Positions 1 to 9,135 of a stretch of DNA of 64,000 nucleotides are shown piece after piece. The notes below the pieces were generated by a model. The model had not been told where the DNA came from, did not search any database, and saw only the letters and a list, made by a program, of their open reading frames with translations. The stretch comes from Dyella psychrodurans (lineage in GTDB: Bacteria > Pseudomonadota > Gammaproteobacteria > Xanthomonadales > Rhodanobacteraceae), in the NCBI RefSeq assembly GCF_003363265.1, contig NZ_QRBF01000007.1, positions 124,001 to 188,000 on the forward strand. The letters are read 5' to 3'. Position 1 is the stretch's first letter; each line of letters begins with the position of its first letter. Both the position numbers and the translations under genes were made by a program.

Positions 1-2415
1 CGCCAGTTCAACTTCGAACTGCAGGCGGCTGCCACCGAAAACGCCATCGTGTTGTCGCTCTCCACCAGCCACAGTTTTCCGCTGGAAGAAGTGGCGCGCT
101 ATCTGCACAGCAGCAGCGCGGAACACGTGCTGATTCAAGCGCTGCTCGATGCGCCATTGTTCCCGGTGCGCTGGCGCTGGAACGCCGTGACCGCCCTCGC
201 CCTGCCACGCTACGCCGGCGGCAAGAAAGTGCCTGCGCCATTGCAGCGCATGAAGAGCGAAGACCTGCTCGCCACGGTGTTTCCCGACCAGGTCGCCTGC
301 CTGGAAAACATCACTGGCGAACGGCAGATTCCCGACCACCCGCTGGTCAACCAGACGCTGCACGACTGCCTGCGCGAAGCGATGGACGTGGACGGCCTGC
401 TCGATGTCCTGAAAGGACTCGAATCCGGCGCCATCACGGTGGTGGCACGCGATCTCACCGCACCGAGTCCGCTTGCCAGCGAAGTGCTCAACGCCGCGCC
501 CTACGCCTTCCTCGACGACGCGCCGCTGGAAGAACGCCGCACGCGCGCCGTGCAGACGCGCCAGTGGAACGGCATCGAAGACACCGACGATCTGGCCAAG
601 CTCGATCCGGAGGCCATCGCTGCCGTGCGCGCCGAAGCATGGCCGGAGGTACGCAGCGCCGATGAGATGCACGAAGCGTTGAACGTATTGGGCTTCGTTA
701 CCCGCGAAGACGTTGAAACCAATGCAGGCTGGCTCGACTGGTTGCACAAGCTCGCGAAATCACACCGTGCCACGCAACTAACTCCCTCCCCTGCGTGCAG
801 CAGGGGAGGGCTGGGGTGGGGTGAAGCCCCCAACGTTACGGCAAGCCCAGACAACCCCCTCCCAACCTCCCCCTGCAAGCAGGGGGAGGAGCAAGGTGTG
901 CACGGTGTGTGGGTCTGCGCCGAGAAACTCCCTCTTTGGCAAGCCGCATACAGCACGGCATCGATGCAGCCACCCATTGCCGCACCCGCCGAATTTGCCG
1001 CGCAGCCATGGACACGCGAAGACGCGCTAATCGAACTCGTACGCAGCCGACTCACCGGCCTTGGCCCTGTCACCGTCAACGTACTGGCGACGTCCTTGAA
1101 TGTTGAGACTTCCGATATCGAACTGGCGTTGATCCGCCTGCAATCGGAAGGCTACGTGATGCAAGGCCGCTTCACGCCGGATGCCACCGACACGGAATGG
1201 TGCGAACGTCACCTGCTCGCGCGCATCCATCGCTACACCATCGGTCGCCTGCGCCGCGAAATCGAGCCCGTCAGCCGCCGCGACCTGATGCGTTTCCTGC
1301 TCGAATGGCAGCACACCACACCCGGCACGCGACTTAGCGGACCCGACGCACTCGGTGCCGTGCTCGGCCAGCTCGAAGGTTTCGAAGCCGCAGCCGGTGC
1401 GTGGGAAAGCGAACTGCTTCATGCGCGCATCGAAGACTATTCCAGCCGCTGGCTCGACGAACTGTGCCGCGCCGGCCGCATCGGCTGGAATCGTTTGCGC
1501 AACGGAGGCGGCAGCGGCGGTCCCGTGCGCGCCACGCCCATAGTTTTACTACCGCGCCGCCAATTGGCGACGTGGACATCCATGGCCGATCGCAACCAGG
1601 AGCAAGCGCTACTGCAGTCGTCACGCGCACAAGCCGTGCTCGATGCGCTCGCCGCGCAAGGCGCGCTGTTCTTCGACGAACTGCTCGATGCCACGCGTCT
1701 GCTGCGCACGGAACTGGAAGACGCGCTGGGCGAACTCGTTTCCGCCGGTCGCGTCACTGCCGACAGCTTCGCCGGCTTGCGCGCATTGCTCGTTCCCGCC
1801 GCCAAGCGCGAATCGCCGAGACATCGTCGCGTACGTCGTCATGCCCTGAGCGAGATCGAAGACGCAGGGCGCTGGTCGCTGGTGCGAGTGCCCGCTGTGA
1901 ATGCGCCCAGCGAAGGGCAGGCCGATGTGATCGAACACATCGCCCGCGTCCTGCTCCGCCGCTACGGCGTCGTGTTCTGGAAGCTGCTGGAACGCGAAGC
2001 ACCCTGGCTACCCTCCTGGCGCGAACTGCTCCGGGTCTATCATCGACTGGAGGCGCGCGGAGAAATCCGCGGCGGCCGCTTCGTGGAGGGCCTGGTCGGC
2101 GAACAATTCGCACTGCCCGAAGCCATCGGCCAGTTGCGCAGCGTGCGGCAACGCCCGTTCGAACAACAATGCATCTGCCTCAGCGGCAGCGATCCCCTCA
2201 ACCTGGTCGGCACCGTACTCGCCGGCGACCGCCTGCCCGCGCTGGCCGGCACTCGTGTGCTCTACGAAGACGGCATTCCTGTTGCCGCACTCGTTGCCAA
2301 CAAGCCACAATGGTTGGCCGAAAGCGATCTGACGCAACAGCGCCGCTGGTATAACGCCTTGTTACGCCGCCCGGAGCCAGATGGAACCAGTGACGTAAGC
2401 TATGTTCACCGCTGA
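1..2415 (+). CDS. lhr: Lhr-type superfamily II helicase, C-terminal part (5' partial)
   Basis: The frame is open from base 1, so the gene starts upstream and the N-terminal helicase core (Walker A, DExH) is not in the window. What is present matches the DEAD/H-associated and winged-helix C-terminal half of large Lhr helicases: stretches such as RWRWNAVTALALPRYAGGKK, FPDQVACLENITGERQIPDH, and near the end a region with VFWKLLEREAPWLPSWRELL. Lhr proteins are ATP-dependent 3'-5' DNA/RNA translocases linked to nucleic-acid repair. About 40 residues encoded by 782-893 are a palindromic repeat element read in frame; they fall just before GVWVCAEKLPLW, so they probably form a loop between domains. 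The GNAT gene downstream starts inside the last 14 bases. Confidence 0.82.
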   Translation, partial: RQFNFELQAAATENAIVLSLSTSHSFPLEEVARYLHSSSAEHVLIQALLDAPLFPVRWRWNAVTALALPRYAGGKKVPAPLQRMKSEDLLATVFPDQVACLENITGERQIPDHPLVNQTLHDCLREAMDVDGLLDVLKGLESGAITVVARDLTAPSPLASEVLNAAPYAFLDDAPLEERRTRAVQTRQWNGIEDTDDLAKLDPEAIAAVRAEAWPEVRSADEMHEALNVLGFVTREDVETNAGWLDWLHKLAKSHRATQLTPSPACSRGGLGWGEAPNVTASPDNPLPTSPCKQGEEQGVHGVWVCAEKLPLWQAAYSTASMQPPIAAPAEFAAQPWTREDALIELVRSRLTGLGPVTVNVLATSLNVETSDIELALIRLQSEGYVMQGRFTPDATDTEWCERHLLARIHRYTIGRLRREIEPVSRRDLMRFLLEWQHTTPGTRLSGPDALGAVLGQLEGFEAAAGAWESELLHARIEDYSSRWLDELCRAGRIGWNRLRNGGGSGGPVRATPIVLLPRRQLATWTSMADRNQEQALLQSSRAQAVLDALAAQGALFFDELLDATRLLRTELEDALGELVSAGRVTADSFAGLRALLVPAAKRESPRHRRVRRHALSEIEDAGRWSLVRVPAVNAPSEGQADVIEHIARVLLRRYGVVFWKLLEREAPWLPSWRELLRVYHRLEARGEIRGGRFVEGLVGEQFALPEAIGQLRSVRQRPFEQQCICLSGSDPLNLVGTVLAGDRLPALAGTRVLYEDGIPVAALVANKPQWLAESDLTQQRRWYNALLRRPEPDGTSDVSYVHR
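782..893. repeat. Palindromic repeat doublet inserted in frame within lhr
   Basis: Two hairpin units in inverted arrangement. The left unit has arms around 786-810 (CCTCCCCTGC...GCAGGGGAGG) followed by a GGGGTGGGGTGAAG tail. The right unit has CCTCCCCCTGC...GCAGGGGGAGG around 866-889, preceded by a CCCCCTCCCAA segment. The reverse complement of the whole element matches the intergenic doublet at 9136-9249 along most of its length. Here it has no stop codon and is translated as Pro/Gly/Ser-rich sequence. Confidence 0.85.
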
Positions 2416-2914
2416 CCATCACTCTCAAGCCATGACGCCGGCTGACGTCTTACTCAAGCAAGCCGCCTCGCCCGAGCTGATCGCACAAGCGCGCGAGCTT
2501 TTTCTCGAATATGCCGACGCCATCGGCACGAATCTCGAGTATCAGGGATTTTCGGCTGAACTCGACGCACTGCCGAATCCATACATACCGCCCCGTGGCG
2601 CTCTGCTTCTTGCTGATGTCGGTGCCGAACTGGCCGGTTGTGTCGCTCTGCGTCCGTTGAACAAGGACGTAGGTGAGATGAAGCGCCTGTATGTGCGCTC
2701 GAACTATCGAAAGCTGAGGCTTGGCCAGCGGCTGGTTGAAGCGATCATCGAGACTGCCCGTGCCGCCGGATATCGCGAACTGCGGCTGGATACCCTGCCC
2801 ACCATGGTCGCCGCGCAAGCGCTTTACCGCAGGCTGGGTTTCATCGAAATCCCGCCGTACAACGACACGCATTTGCCAGGCACTCGGTTTTACTCACTGA
2901 CGCTGGCGACGTGA
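2402..2914 (+). CDS. GNAT family N-acetyltransferase
   Basis: A 170-residue single-domain acyl-CoA-dependent acetyltransferase. The C-terminal half shows the GNAT core: a beta strand ending MKRLYVRSNYRKLRLG with the acetyl-CoA pyrophosphate loop, a following helix (QRLVEAIIETARAAG), then ELRLDTLPTM and AQALYRRLGFIEI, the usual last motif. The substrate cannot be told. The ATG at 2402 overlaps the lhr end by 14 bases; a second ATG at 2432 (MTPADVLL) is an equally reasonable start. Overlap with lhr suggests co-transcription. Confidence 0.8.
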   Translation: MFTADHHSQAMTPADVLLKQAASPELIAQARELFLEYADAIGTNLEYQGFSAELDALPNPYIPPRGALLLADVGAELAGCVALRPLNKDVGEMKRLYVRSNYRKLRLGQRLVEAIIETARAAGYRELRLDTLPTMVAAQALYRRLGFIEIPPYNDTHLPGTRFYSLTLAT

Positions 2915-2957
2915 GCGATCATCGACATCGCCTTGGACAATCAGGAGCGAGTTAGAG

Positions 2958-3338
2958 GTGGCAACGCTCGATCACGTCATCCTGCGGGTGAACGACCTGG
3001 AAGCAAGCATTGCTTTCTACACGGGCGTGCTGGGTTTTGCGATGCAAGGTCAGGATGGGCCGTTCACCGTCATCCGCGTCGACGATAATTTCGTGCTTCT
3101 GCTTGCGCCGCATGGCGCCTCGGGAATCGAACATTACGCCTTTGCCGTGTCACGGGCCGAGTTTGCGCAGATTTTTGATCGCATCAAAAGCGCGGGCATA
3201 CCGTACGGACCGACGTTCGACGCTGTCGGGTCGAACGAAGGGCCCGGCGAAGAATCGGGTGCGAGAGGACTTGCGCCGACGCTGTATTTTTTCGATCCCA
3301 ACAAGCATCTGCTCGAAATCAGATGCTACGAGCGATAG
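2958..3338 (+). CDS. VOC (glyoxalase/dioxygenase) superfamily protein
   Basis: A 126-residue protein with a two-module VOC fold. LDHVILRVNDLEASIAFYTGVLGF opens the first beta-alpha-beta unit and carries the first potential metal ligand (His in LDHV). IEHYAFAV gives a second His and LLEIRCY at the end gives a Glu, so a metal site of glyoxalase type is conserved. The start is GTG at 2958, preceded by an AGGAG-like site at 2942-2946. The substrate is unknown. It lies in a run of small plus-strand enzyme genes. Confidence 0.8.
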   Translation: MATLDHVILRVNDLEASIAFYTGVLGFAMQGQDGPFTVIRVDDNFVLLLAPHGASGIEHYAFAVSRAEFAQIFDRIKSAGIPYGPTFDAVGSNEGPGEESGARGLAPTLYFFDPNKHLLEIRCYER

Positions 3339-3380
3339 GTCGTTATTTCGCAGGCATCTCCACAGCAGCGGAGGCATGTC

Positions 3381-3908
3381 ATGAAAGCGTCGGTCTTTGT
3401 TGGCGTCAGTGTCGATGGCTTCATGGCCAGGCTCGATGGCGCACTCGACTTTCTTCCACCCGGAGGCGGTGAGCCGCATGGCTACGACGACTTCATGGCC
3501 ACCGTCGATGCGCTGGTGATCGGCCGCAACACCTACGAAGTCGTGCTGGGCTTCGAGGCGTGGCCTTATGCCGACAAACCGGTCTTCGTATTGAGCACGC
3601 ATGCGCTGCCGTCACCACCCGCAGGCGCCGTGTTAGAGCATCTGTCCGGTACGCCGAAAGAGATCGCCTTCCTGCTTGCAGCCCGTGGTTTCCGACACGT
3701 CTACGTGGACGGTGGCATCACCATCCAGGGATTTCTGCGCGAAGGGCTGATCCAGCGCCTCGTCATCACCCGCGTACCGGTGCTGATCGGTACGGGAATC
3801 CCATTGTTTGGTGCCACCCTGCAGGACATCGCGCTCAAACATGTTGCCACTCGCTCATACGCGAGCGGGCTAGTGCAGAGCCAATACGAAGTCGTCAACG
3901 CGGCTTGA
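3381..3908 (+). CDS. Dihydrofolate reductase family protein (RibD C-terminal-like)
   Basis: A 175-residue NADPH-binding protein of the RibD_C/DHFR-like family. The N terminus KASVFVGVSVDGFMAR is the typical first strand and loop; VDALVIGRNTYEVV, PVFVLSTHALP, and HVYVDGGITIQGFLREGLIQRLVIT correspond to successive core strands and the nucleotide-binding loop. Such stand-alone proteins reduce unknown pterin- or flavin-like substrates; a folate role is not implied. AGCGGAGG stands upstream of the ATG at 3381. It is followed by a second VOC gene after 46 bases. Confidence 0.82.
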   Translation: MKASVFVGVSVDGFMARLDGALDFLPPGGGEPHGYDDFMATVDALVIGRNTYEVVLGFEAWPYADKPVFVLSTHALPSPPAGAVLEHLSGTPKEIAFLLAARGFRHVYVDGGITIQGFLREGLIQRLVITRVPVLIGTGIPLFGATLQDIALKHVATRSYASGLVQSQYEVVNAA

Positions 3909-3954
3909 TGACAGTAGCCCGGCACATCGTTGCGGCGCCGTTCGGAGCAATGAC

Positions 3955-4353
3955 ATGACATCAAGCGCCACGCCTTTTCTGATGTTCGGGGGATCGGCCG
4001 AAGAAGCGATGCGCTTCTACACATCGCTTTGTCCCGATTCGGCGATTACCGCGATCGAGCGCTACGGACCGCGTGAGGCCGGTGTCGAGGGTTCGGTGAA
4101 GAAGGCGACCTTCACGGTGTGCGGCCGCTCTTTCATGTGCATAGACAGCGCGGTGAAGCACGACTTCAGCTTCACGCCAGCGCTCTCGATCTTCGTCGAT
4201 CTGGATGACGAAACCGGCATCGAGCATGCGTTCTGCGAGTTGGCGAACGGCGGCAAGGTATTCATGCCGCTCAACAACTATGGGTTCAGCAGAAAGTTCG
4301 CGTGGGTAAGCGATCGATTCGGGGTTTCGTGGCAGCTCAATCTGGCTGCGTAA
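3955..4353 (+). CDS. VOC family protein, PhnB / 3-demethylubiquinone-methyltransferase-like
   Basis: A 132-residue protein resembling the PhnB/3-dmu-9_3-mt branch of the VOC superfamily: TPFLMFGGSAEEAMRFYTSL at the start, then ITAIERYGP, KKATFTVCGRSFMCIDS, and the terminal VSDRFGVSWQLNL, the hallmark ending of this family. These proteins are mostly uncharacterised despite the methyltransferase label; I claim only the family. It is the last plus-strand gene of the small-enzyme run and is convergent with the NTF2-like gene at 4363. Confidence 0.82.
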   Translation: MTSSATPFLMFGGSAEEAMRFYTSLCPDSAITAIERYGPREAGVEGSVKKATFTVCGRSFMCIDSAVKHDFSFTPALSIFVDLDDETGIEHAFCELANGGKVFMPLNNYGFSRKFAWVSDRFGVSWQLNLAA

Positions 4354-4362
4354 ACGGCGCCG

Positions 4363-4734
4363 TCAGTCGCTGTAGTCGGCGATATGGATCAGCAGGCCGT
4401 CACGCTCGCGAAATTCGCTGCGCCCCGGCATGGCAATGCTCTGGCCTGCGCGGATGCCATTGGGCAGATCGATGGCGAAGGTGCCCTCGAACGCGATCTG
4501 CGCATGCGCGACGGCCGCCACCTCGGCGTAGCCGACGATGGTCTGGTGGCGGGCGGAGAACAGATGCCGCGAACTTTCGGCCAGATGACGCAGCTCGTCG
4601 ATGCCGATGGTGCGCACGCTCAGCGTGCCGCCAGCGTAGTTCTCGAAGATGACTTCGCGATGCATCGTCTTCATCATGGCGTCGACGTCCATGCGGTTGT
4701 AGGCGTCGATATAGCGGTCGATCAGGGCGCGCAT
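4363..4734 (-). CDS. Nuclear transport factor 2-like / SnoaL-like protein
   Basis: A 123-residue protein with the NTF2-like cone fold signature: LIDRYIDAYNRMDVDAMMKTMHREVIFENYAGG at the start, a central variable part, then AQIAFEGTFAIDLPNG and a final strand FRERDGLLIHIADYSD. Members are small hydrolases, isomerases or ligand binders; nothing here fixes the activity. No strong ribosome-binding site precedes the ATG at 4734. A degenerate half of the TCCCC-type repeat lies between it and the peptidase gene upstream. Confidence 0.75.
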   Translation of the reverse strand: MRALIDRYIDAYNRMDVDAMMKTMHREVIFENYAGGTLSVRTIGIDELRHLAESSRHLFSARHQTIVGYAEVAAVAHAQIAFEGTFAIDLPNGIRAGQSIAMPGRSEFRERDGLLIHIADYSD

Positions 4735-4770
4735 GCGAGTTCGATAGGGAAAGGGAGGTGCGAAAAGCTT

Positions 4771-4806
4771 ACCCCTCCCAACCTCCCCCGGCCAGCAGGA
4801 GGAGGT
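4771..4806. repeat. Half-unit of the TCCCC-type palindromic repeat
   Basis: CCCCTCCCAACCTCCCCCGG followed by CAGCAGGAGGAGG resembles the right-hand unit in lhr, with a decayed hairpin. It sits in the gap between the S10 peptidase and NTF2-like genes. Confidence 0.6.
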
Positions 4807-4824
4807 GGTGGAGCGCAGGCTTTC

Positions 4825-6408
4825 TTATTGCTTGACGTTGTCCGTCTGCTCGATGAAGCGCGACACGTTGTCGTGCAGCAGTTTCAGCGAGGCTTCGTGC
4901 GCGTAGACCATGTGTCCTGACGGATACCATTCGTAGCTGATGTTGTTCATCAGGGCCGGTTGCACGGGCAGGTGATGCATTTCGTAGTCGGCGGCGAAGA
5001 ACGGTGTGGCGAGATCGTAGTAACCACCGTTGAGCAGGACCTTGAGATCCGGGTTGGTCTTCATCGCCTTCGCCAGGTCGGGCATCACGTTGACCGCGCC
5101 GTCGTGACCGTTGTGCTTGAAATCCCAGTCCGTCGCGTCGGGGGCGAACTCGTGATAAGTCTGGTTCTGCCCGTACTTGAGATCCTTGCGCACGTAGTCG
5201 TTGAAGGCTGCGATGTAGGCGGAACTGATCGCCGAGGATTGCGGGTCGTATTCGGCTTCCTTGCTCAAGGGATCGAGCGACGGGCCCGAGAAACGCGAGT
5301 CCAGACGGCCAGTCGTATCGCCCGAATCGCCGAGCAGTTCGTGCTCGAACATGCCCCCGGTCACGCGCAGATTGGCTTTGAGCAGATAGTCCACCGGCAG
5401 GCCGGTGTACTGGTGCAGTTTCTGCGCGACAGCTTGCTTGCGCGCATCGTCCAGTCGCGAACCGGCCATCAATGCCTCGGCGTAGTCGCCCAGCGCGAAC
5501 TGCTCCACTTCCTGCAGGAAGGGCTCCAGCTCCGCGGGCGTCTGCGGCAGCTTGTGGTGGTAGTACGCCGTGGCCGCGAAAGTGGGAAGCGCCAGCTCGT
5601 AGGGCAGGTCGACGCCGGGATTCTGGTCGGGGCCGTCGATGCTGGTGTCGAAGTTGAGGATCTGCGAGAGCAGGATGACGCCGTTCAAGTCGACGCTGTC
5701 GTCGTTTTCCAGATCGTTGGCAAGCACGGCCGACCGCGTGGTGCCGTAGCTTTCGCCGAACAGGTATTTCGGCGAATTCCAGCGGCCGTAGCGCGACAGG
5801 AACTGGGTGATGAATTGCGCGAAGGCGTGACCGTCGCCGTCGACGCTGTAGATTTCCTTGCGGCGATCCTTCAGTTGCTCGTCGCGCTTGGATGCGTCCG
5901 TGTCGTTGGCGATCAGGCGGCTGAAACCCGCACCCGGCGCGTCGATGAAGACGAGATCGGACGCGTCGAGCAAACTGTAGTCGTTGTTGACCACCTGGTA
6001 CGGCGCGGCGGGCGTGTGACTGTCGTCCCTGGTGACCACGCGGCGCGGACCGAACGCGCCCATGTGCAGCCACACCGTGGCCGAACCCGGGCCGCCGTTG
6101 TAGACGAAGGTGATCGGCCGCTTCGCACTGTCCGCGCCTTTCTTGAAGTAGGCGACGTAGAACATGCTGACGGTCGGATCGTTTTCCTTCTCGTTCTTGC
6201 CGTGCAGCACGATGGTGCCGGCGACCGCCTTGTACGCGATGCGCCTGCCTTCGACCGACACCGATCCTTCGCTGTCCGACGCTTGCGGATGGATCAGTGC
6301 CGCGTCGGGCTTTGTCTCATCCTGGGCTGGCTTGTCTTTCTTGTCGGCAGCGGCGGCGTTGCCGAGCAGAAGCGCAGTGAGGGCGATAACGAGTGGTAGC
6401 TTGCGCAT
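4825..6408 (-). CDS. Secreted serine carboxypeptidase, family S10
   Basis: A 527-residue exported peptidase. A signal peptide (MRKLPLVIALTALLLGNAAAA) is followed by a Lys/Asp-rich linker. The alpha/beta-hydrolase domain has NGGPGSATVWLHMGAFGP, the oxyanion-hole region typical of S10, and the nucleophile motif GESYG with Ser at about residue 220. NGGYYDLATPFFAADYEMHHL supplies the acidic residue, and SGHMVYAHE the histidine of the triad. Length fits bacterial S10 enzymes. It probably removes C-terminal residues from peptides in the periplasm or outside the cell. It is a single gene, with a GC-rich hairpin (6510-6534) between it and eda. Confidence 0.9.
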   Translation of the reverse strand: MRKLPLVIALTALLLGNAAAADKKDKPAQDETKPDAALIHPQASDSEGSVSVEGRRIAYKAVAGTIVLHGKNEKENDPTVSMFYVAYFKKGADSAKRPITFVYNGGPGSATVWLHMGAFGPRRVVTRDDSHTPAAPYQVVNNDYSLLDASDLVFIDAPGAGFSRLIANDTDASKRDEQLKDRRKEIYSVDGDGHAFAQFITQFLSRYGRWNSPKYLFGESYGTTRSAVLANDLENDDSVDLNGVILLSQILNFDTSIDGPDQNPGVDLPYELALPTFAATAYYHHKLPQTPAELEPFLQEVEQFALGDYAEALMAGSRLDDARKQAVAQKLHQYTGLPVDYLLKANLRVTGGMFEHELLGDSGDTTGRLDSRFSGPSLDPLSKEAEYDPQSSAISSAYIAAFNDYVRKDLKYGQNQTYHEFAPDATDWDFKHNGHDGAVNVMPDLAKAMKTNPDLKVLLNGGYYDLATPFFAADYEMHHLPVQPALMNNISYEWYPSGHMVYAHEASLKLLHDNVSRFIEQTDNVKQ

Positions 6409-6509
6409 GGATGACGGTTCCCAAGAAACAGGCGCGACGCGCCGACCGCTCAGCTTAGGCAGGCCTCGGAAGGGTTTCGCGCCCCAGAAGTCACGCAGCG
6501 TGTGCCCGT

Positions 6510-6534
6510 TCCCTCTCCCCCGAGGGGAGAGGGA
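6510..6534. repeat. CCCTCTCCCC hairpin repeat, possible terminator after eda
   Basis: A perfect 11-bp stem (TCCCTCTCCCC at 6510-6520, GGGGAGAGGGA at 6524-6534) with a 3-base loop, 20 bases beyond the eda stop. It belongs to the same hairpin family as 7238-7260, 49111-49131 and 49219-49241. No U-tract follows on the minus strand, so termination is uncertain. Confidence 0.65.
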
Positions 6535-6553
6535 GTCAACAGAGACAACGTGA

Positions 6554-7207
6554 TCAGGCGGCCACGCCGCGCAACAACGCCGCGTCGCGCGCCAGCCGTT
6601 CGATACCAGCCCAGTCGCCGCTGTTGAGTTTGTCGCTCGGCGTCAGCCACGAGCCGCCCACGCACAGAACGTTCGGCAAGCTGAGGAAGTCCGGCGCGCT
6701 GGCGAGTGAAATGCCGCCGGTGGGGCAGAAGCGCAGCTGCGGCAGCGGGCTGGCCCATGCGCCGAGCAGTTTCGCACCGCCGGCGGGTACGGCGGGGAAG
6801 AATTTCAGATGGCGATAACCGCGTTCGAGCAGGTTCATCGCTTCGCTCGCCGTCGCCACGCCGGGCAACAACGGCAGCGCGCTGTCGTCCGCGGCCGCAA
6901 GCAGGTTCGGCGATACGCCGGGCGACACGGCAAAACGCGCACCCGCTTGTTCGGCGGCATGAAAATCCTTGGCGGTGAGCACAGTGCCCACGCCGACCAC
7001 GGCGCTTTCCACTTCCGCAGCGATGGCACGAATCGCATCGAGCGCGGCGGGTGTGCGCAAGGTCACTTCGATCGCCGGCGTGCCGCCGGCCACGAGTGCG
7101 CGCGCCATCGGCACGGCATGCCTGGCGTCGTGGATGATGACCACCGGAATCACGGGCGCCAGACGCATGGTGGTTTCGACGTGCTGCTGCTTGGTTTCGA
7201 TGTTCAT
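6554..7207 (-). CDS. eda: KHG/KDPG aldolase (2-dehydro-3-deoxy-phosphogluconate aldolase)
   Basis: A 217-residue class I aldolase that splits KDPG to pyruvate and glyceraldehyde-3-phosphate, the last Entner-Doudoroff step. Recognisable parts are RLAPVIPVVIIHDARHAVPMARAL, GTPAIEVTLRTPAAL (conserved Glu), VVGVGTVLTAKDF, and LKFFPA with the Schiff-base lysine, followed by LRFCPTGGI. I take the ATG at 7207 (MNIETKQQH); the frame extends upstream to 7480 but that extension overlaps edd and looks non-coding. It is the fourth gene of the zwf-pgl-edd-eda operon, 55 bases after edd. Confidence 0.93.
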   Translation of the reverse strand: MNIETKQQHVETTMRLAPVIPVVIIHDARHAVPMARALVAGGTPAIEVTLRTPAALDAIRAIAAEVESAVVGVGTVLTAKDFHAAEQAGARFAVSPGVSPNLLAAADDSALPLLPGVATASEAMNLLERGYRHLKFFPAVPAGGAKLLGAWASPLPQLRFCPTGGISLASAPDFLSLPNVLCVGGSWLTPSDKLNSGDWAGIERLARDAALLRGVAA

Positions 7208-7237
7208 GGCTTCAAGCCTAATTTTCGATGGGGTTAC

Positions 7238-7260
7238 TCCCCTCCCCAAAGGGGAGAGGA
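7238..7260. repeat. CCCTCCCC hairpin repeat between edd and eda
   Basis: Stem TCCCCTCCCC (7238-7247) with GGGGAGAGGA (7251-7260), one mismatch, loop AAA. It occupies most of the 55-base edd-eda gap. Confidence 0.65.
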
Positions 7261-7262
7261 TG

Positions 7263-9080
7263 TCAGAGCACGCCGGCGCCGAGATCGGCTGCGGCCGCGT
7301 TGCGACGGAACATGCCGAACAGCTCGCGACCCATGCCGTGCTGGTGCCGGGAGAGGTCTTCGATGACGGGCGTGCGCGATGCGAATTCCGCGGCGTCGAC
7401 CAACACCTCGAGCGTGCCGTGCACGGCGTCGAGACGAATGATGTCGCCATCGCGGACTTTCGCGATCGGACCGCCGTCATCGGCTTCCGGCGTTACGTGG
7501 ATGGCCGCCGGCACGCGTCCGCTCGCACCGGACATGCGACCGTCGGTCACCAGCGCGATGCGGTGGCCGCGATCCTGCAGCACGGCCAGCGTCGGCGTGA
7601 GCTTGTGCAATTCCGGCATGCCGATGGCGCGCGGTCCCTGGAAGCGCACGACCGCGATGAAATCGCGGCTCAGCTCGCCGCGATCGAACGCGCGCTTGAT
7701 GTCGTCCTGATCGTGAAACACGATGGCCGGCGCTTCGATCACCAGGCGATCGTCCGGCACCGACGACACCTTGATCACGCCGCGACCGAGATTGCCGTGC
7801 ACCATCCGGAGTCCACCGTCGGGACGGAAGGGTTCGTTCACGCCGCGCAACACGCCGCGATTGCCGCTTTCCTTCAGCACCGGCGTCCACATCAGGTTGC
7901 CGGATTCGTCGAGCGTGGGCACCTTGCCGTACTCGGACATCGTGCAACCCGCGATGGTGCGTGCGTCGCCGTGCAGCAGGCCGGCGCTCAGCAATTGGTC
8001 GATGAGGAACCCCATGCCGCCGGCGTCGTGGAACTGGTTCACGTCCGCGTAGCCGTTGGGATAGACGCGCGCCAGCAGCGGGATGACCGCGGAGAGCGCA
8101 TCGAAGTCTTCCCAGCGCAACGCAATGCCTGCGGCCTGCGCAATCGCGACGAGGTGCAGCAGATGATTGGTGGAACCACCCGTGGCGTGCAGACCGATCA
8201 CGCCGTTGATGATCGCGCGTTCGTCGATGATGTGGCCGATGGCCAAGTTCTCGCCCGCCTTGCCCAACGCTGCGCAGCGACGCACGGCTTCGGCGGTGAG
8301 CGCGTCGCGCAGAGGCGTATCCGGCGCAACGAAACTGGCGCCTGGCAAATGCAGGCCCATGATCTCCATAAGCATCTGGTTGGAGTTGGCGGTGCCGTAG
8401 AACGTGCAGGTACCGGCCGTGTGATAGGACGCCGCTTCCGCTTCCAGCAACTCCGCGCGGCTCGCCTTGCCTTCGGCATAGGCCTGGCGGACCTTCGATT
8501 TCTGTTCGTTGCTGATACCGCTGGGCATCGGGCCGCTGGGCACGAACACGCCGGGCAGATGGCCGAAGCTCAAGGCACCGATCAGCAGGCCCGGCACGAT
8601 CTTGTCGCAGATGCCCAGGTACAGCGCGCCGTCGAACATGTCGTGCGACAACGCGACAGCGGTGGCCATCGCGATGAGGTCACGCGAGAACAACGACAGT
8701 TCCATGCCCGAGCGACCTTGCGTGACGCCATCGCACATCGCCGGCACGCCGCCGGCCACCTGTGCGGTGAAGCCCGATTCGCGCGCGACGTCGCGGATGA
8801 AGGCGGGATAGCGCTCGTACGGCTGATGCGCCGACAGCATGTCGTTATACGCCGTGACGATGCCGATATTCGGCGCATGACCTTCGCGCAACGCGGCTTT
8901 GTCGTGCGTGCCGCACGCGGCAAAACCATGCGCAAGATTGCCACAGGAAAGGCGCGAGCGATGCGTGCCTTCGATGGCGACACCGCCGATGCGATCGAGA
9001 TAAGCAGCACGCGTGTCGCGGCTGCGTTCGCGCAGGCGTTCGGTGACTTCGGCTACGACGGGATGCAAACTCATCTTCAA
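7263..9080 (-). CDS. edd: Phosphogluconate dehydratase
   Basis: A 605-residue iron-sulfur dehydratase of the IlvD/Edd family, converting 6-phosphogluconate to KDPG. Cysteine-bearing segments expected for the Fe-S cluster are visible: [31 protein letters not shown], and [37 protein letters not shown], and a late [16 protein letters not shown] match the substrate-binding part. Full length for the family. It starts 190 bases after pgl; that gap holds a repeat doublet. Third gene of the operon. Confidence 0.95.
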   Translation of the reverse strand: MKMSLHPVVAEVTERLRERSRDTRAAYLDRIGGVAIEGTHRSRLSCGNLAHGFAACGTHDKAALREGHAPNIGIVTAYNDMLSAHQPYERYPAFIRDVARESGFTAQVAGGVPAMCDGVTQGRSGMELSLFSRDLIAMATAVALSHDMFDGALYLGICDKIVPGLLIGALSFGHLPGVFVPSGPMPSGISNEQKSKVRQAYAEGKASRAELLEAEAASYHTAGTCTFYGTANSNQMLMEIMGLHLPGASFVAPDTPLRDALTAEAVRRCAALGKAGENLAIGHIIDERAIINGVIGLHATGGSTNHLLHLVAIAQAAGIALRWEDFDALSAVIPLLARVYPNGYADVNQFHDAGGMGFLIDQLLSAGLLHGDARTIAGCTMSEYGKVPTLDESGNLMWTPVLKESGNRGVLRGVNEPFRPDGGLRMVHGNLGRGVIKVSSVPDDRLVIEAPAIVFHDQDDIKRAFDRGELSRDFIAVVRFQGPRAIGMPELHKLTPTLAVLQDRGHRIALVTDGRMSGASGRVPAAIHVTPEADDGGPIAKVRDGDIIRLDAVHGTLEVLVDAAEFASRTPVIEDLSRHQHGMGRELFGMFRRNAAAADLGAGVL

Positions 9081-9135
9081 CTCCAGCCGGTGTTACGCGG
9101 CGCAAACTTTTCCGGCCGATGGGCGGGAACGTGAA

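Noticed and set aside
782-893. CRISPR or tandem repeat inside lhr
   Set aside because: There are only two inverted hairpin units without regular spacers; the match to 9136-9249 identifies it as a dispersed palindromic element.
6554-7480. Longer eda reading frame starting at 7480
   Set aside because: The extra 92 residues run through the repeat hairpin and the 3' part of edd and have shadow-like composition; the ATG at 7207 gives a normal KDPG aldolase.
6969-9134. Long open frame on the plus strand opposite edd
   Set aside because: His/Arg/Gln-rich translation with no motif; it mirrors the codon bias of edd on the other strand, as is common in high-GC DNA.
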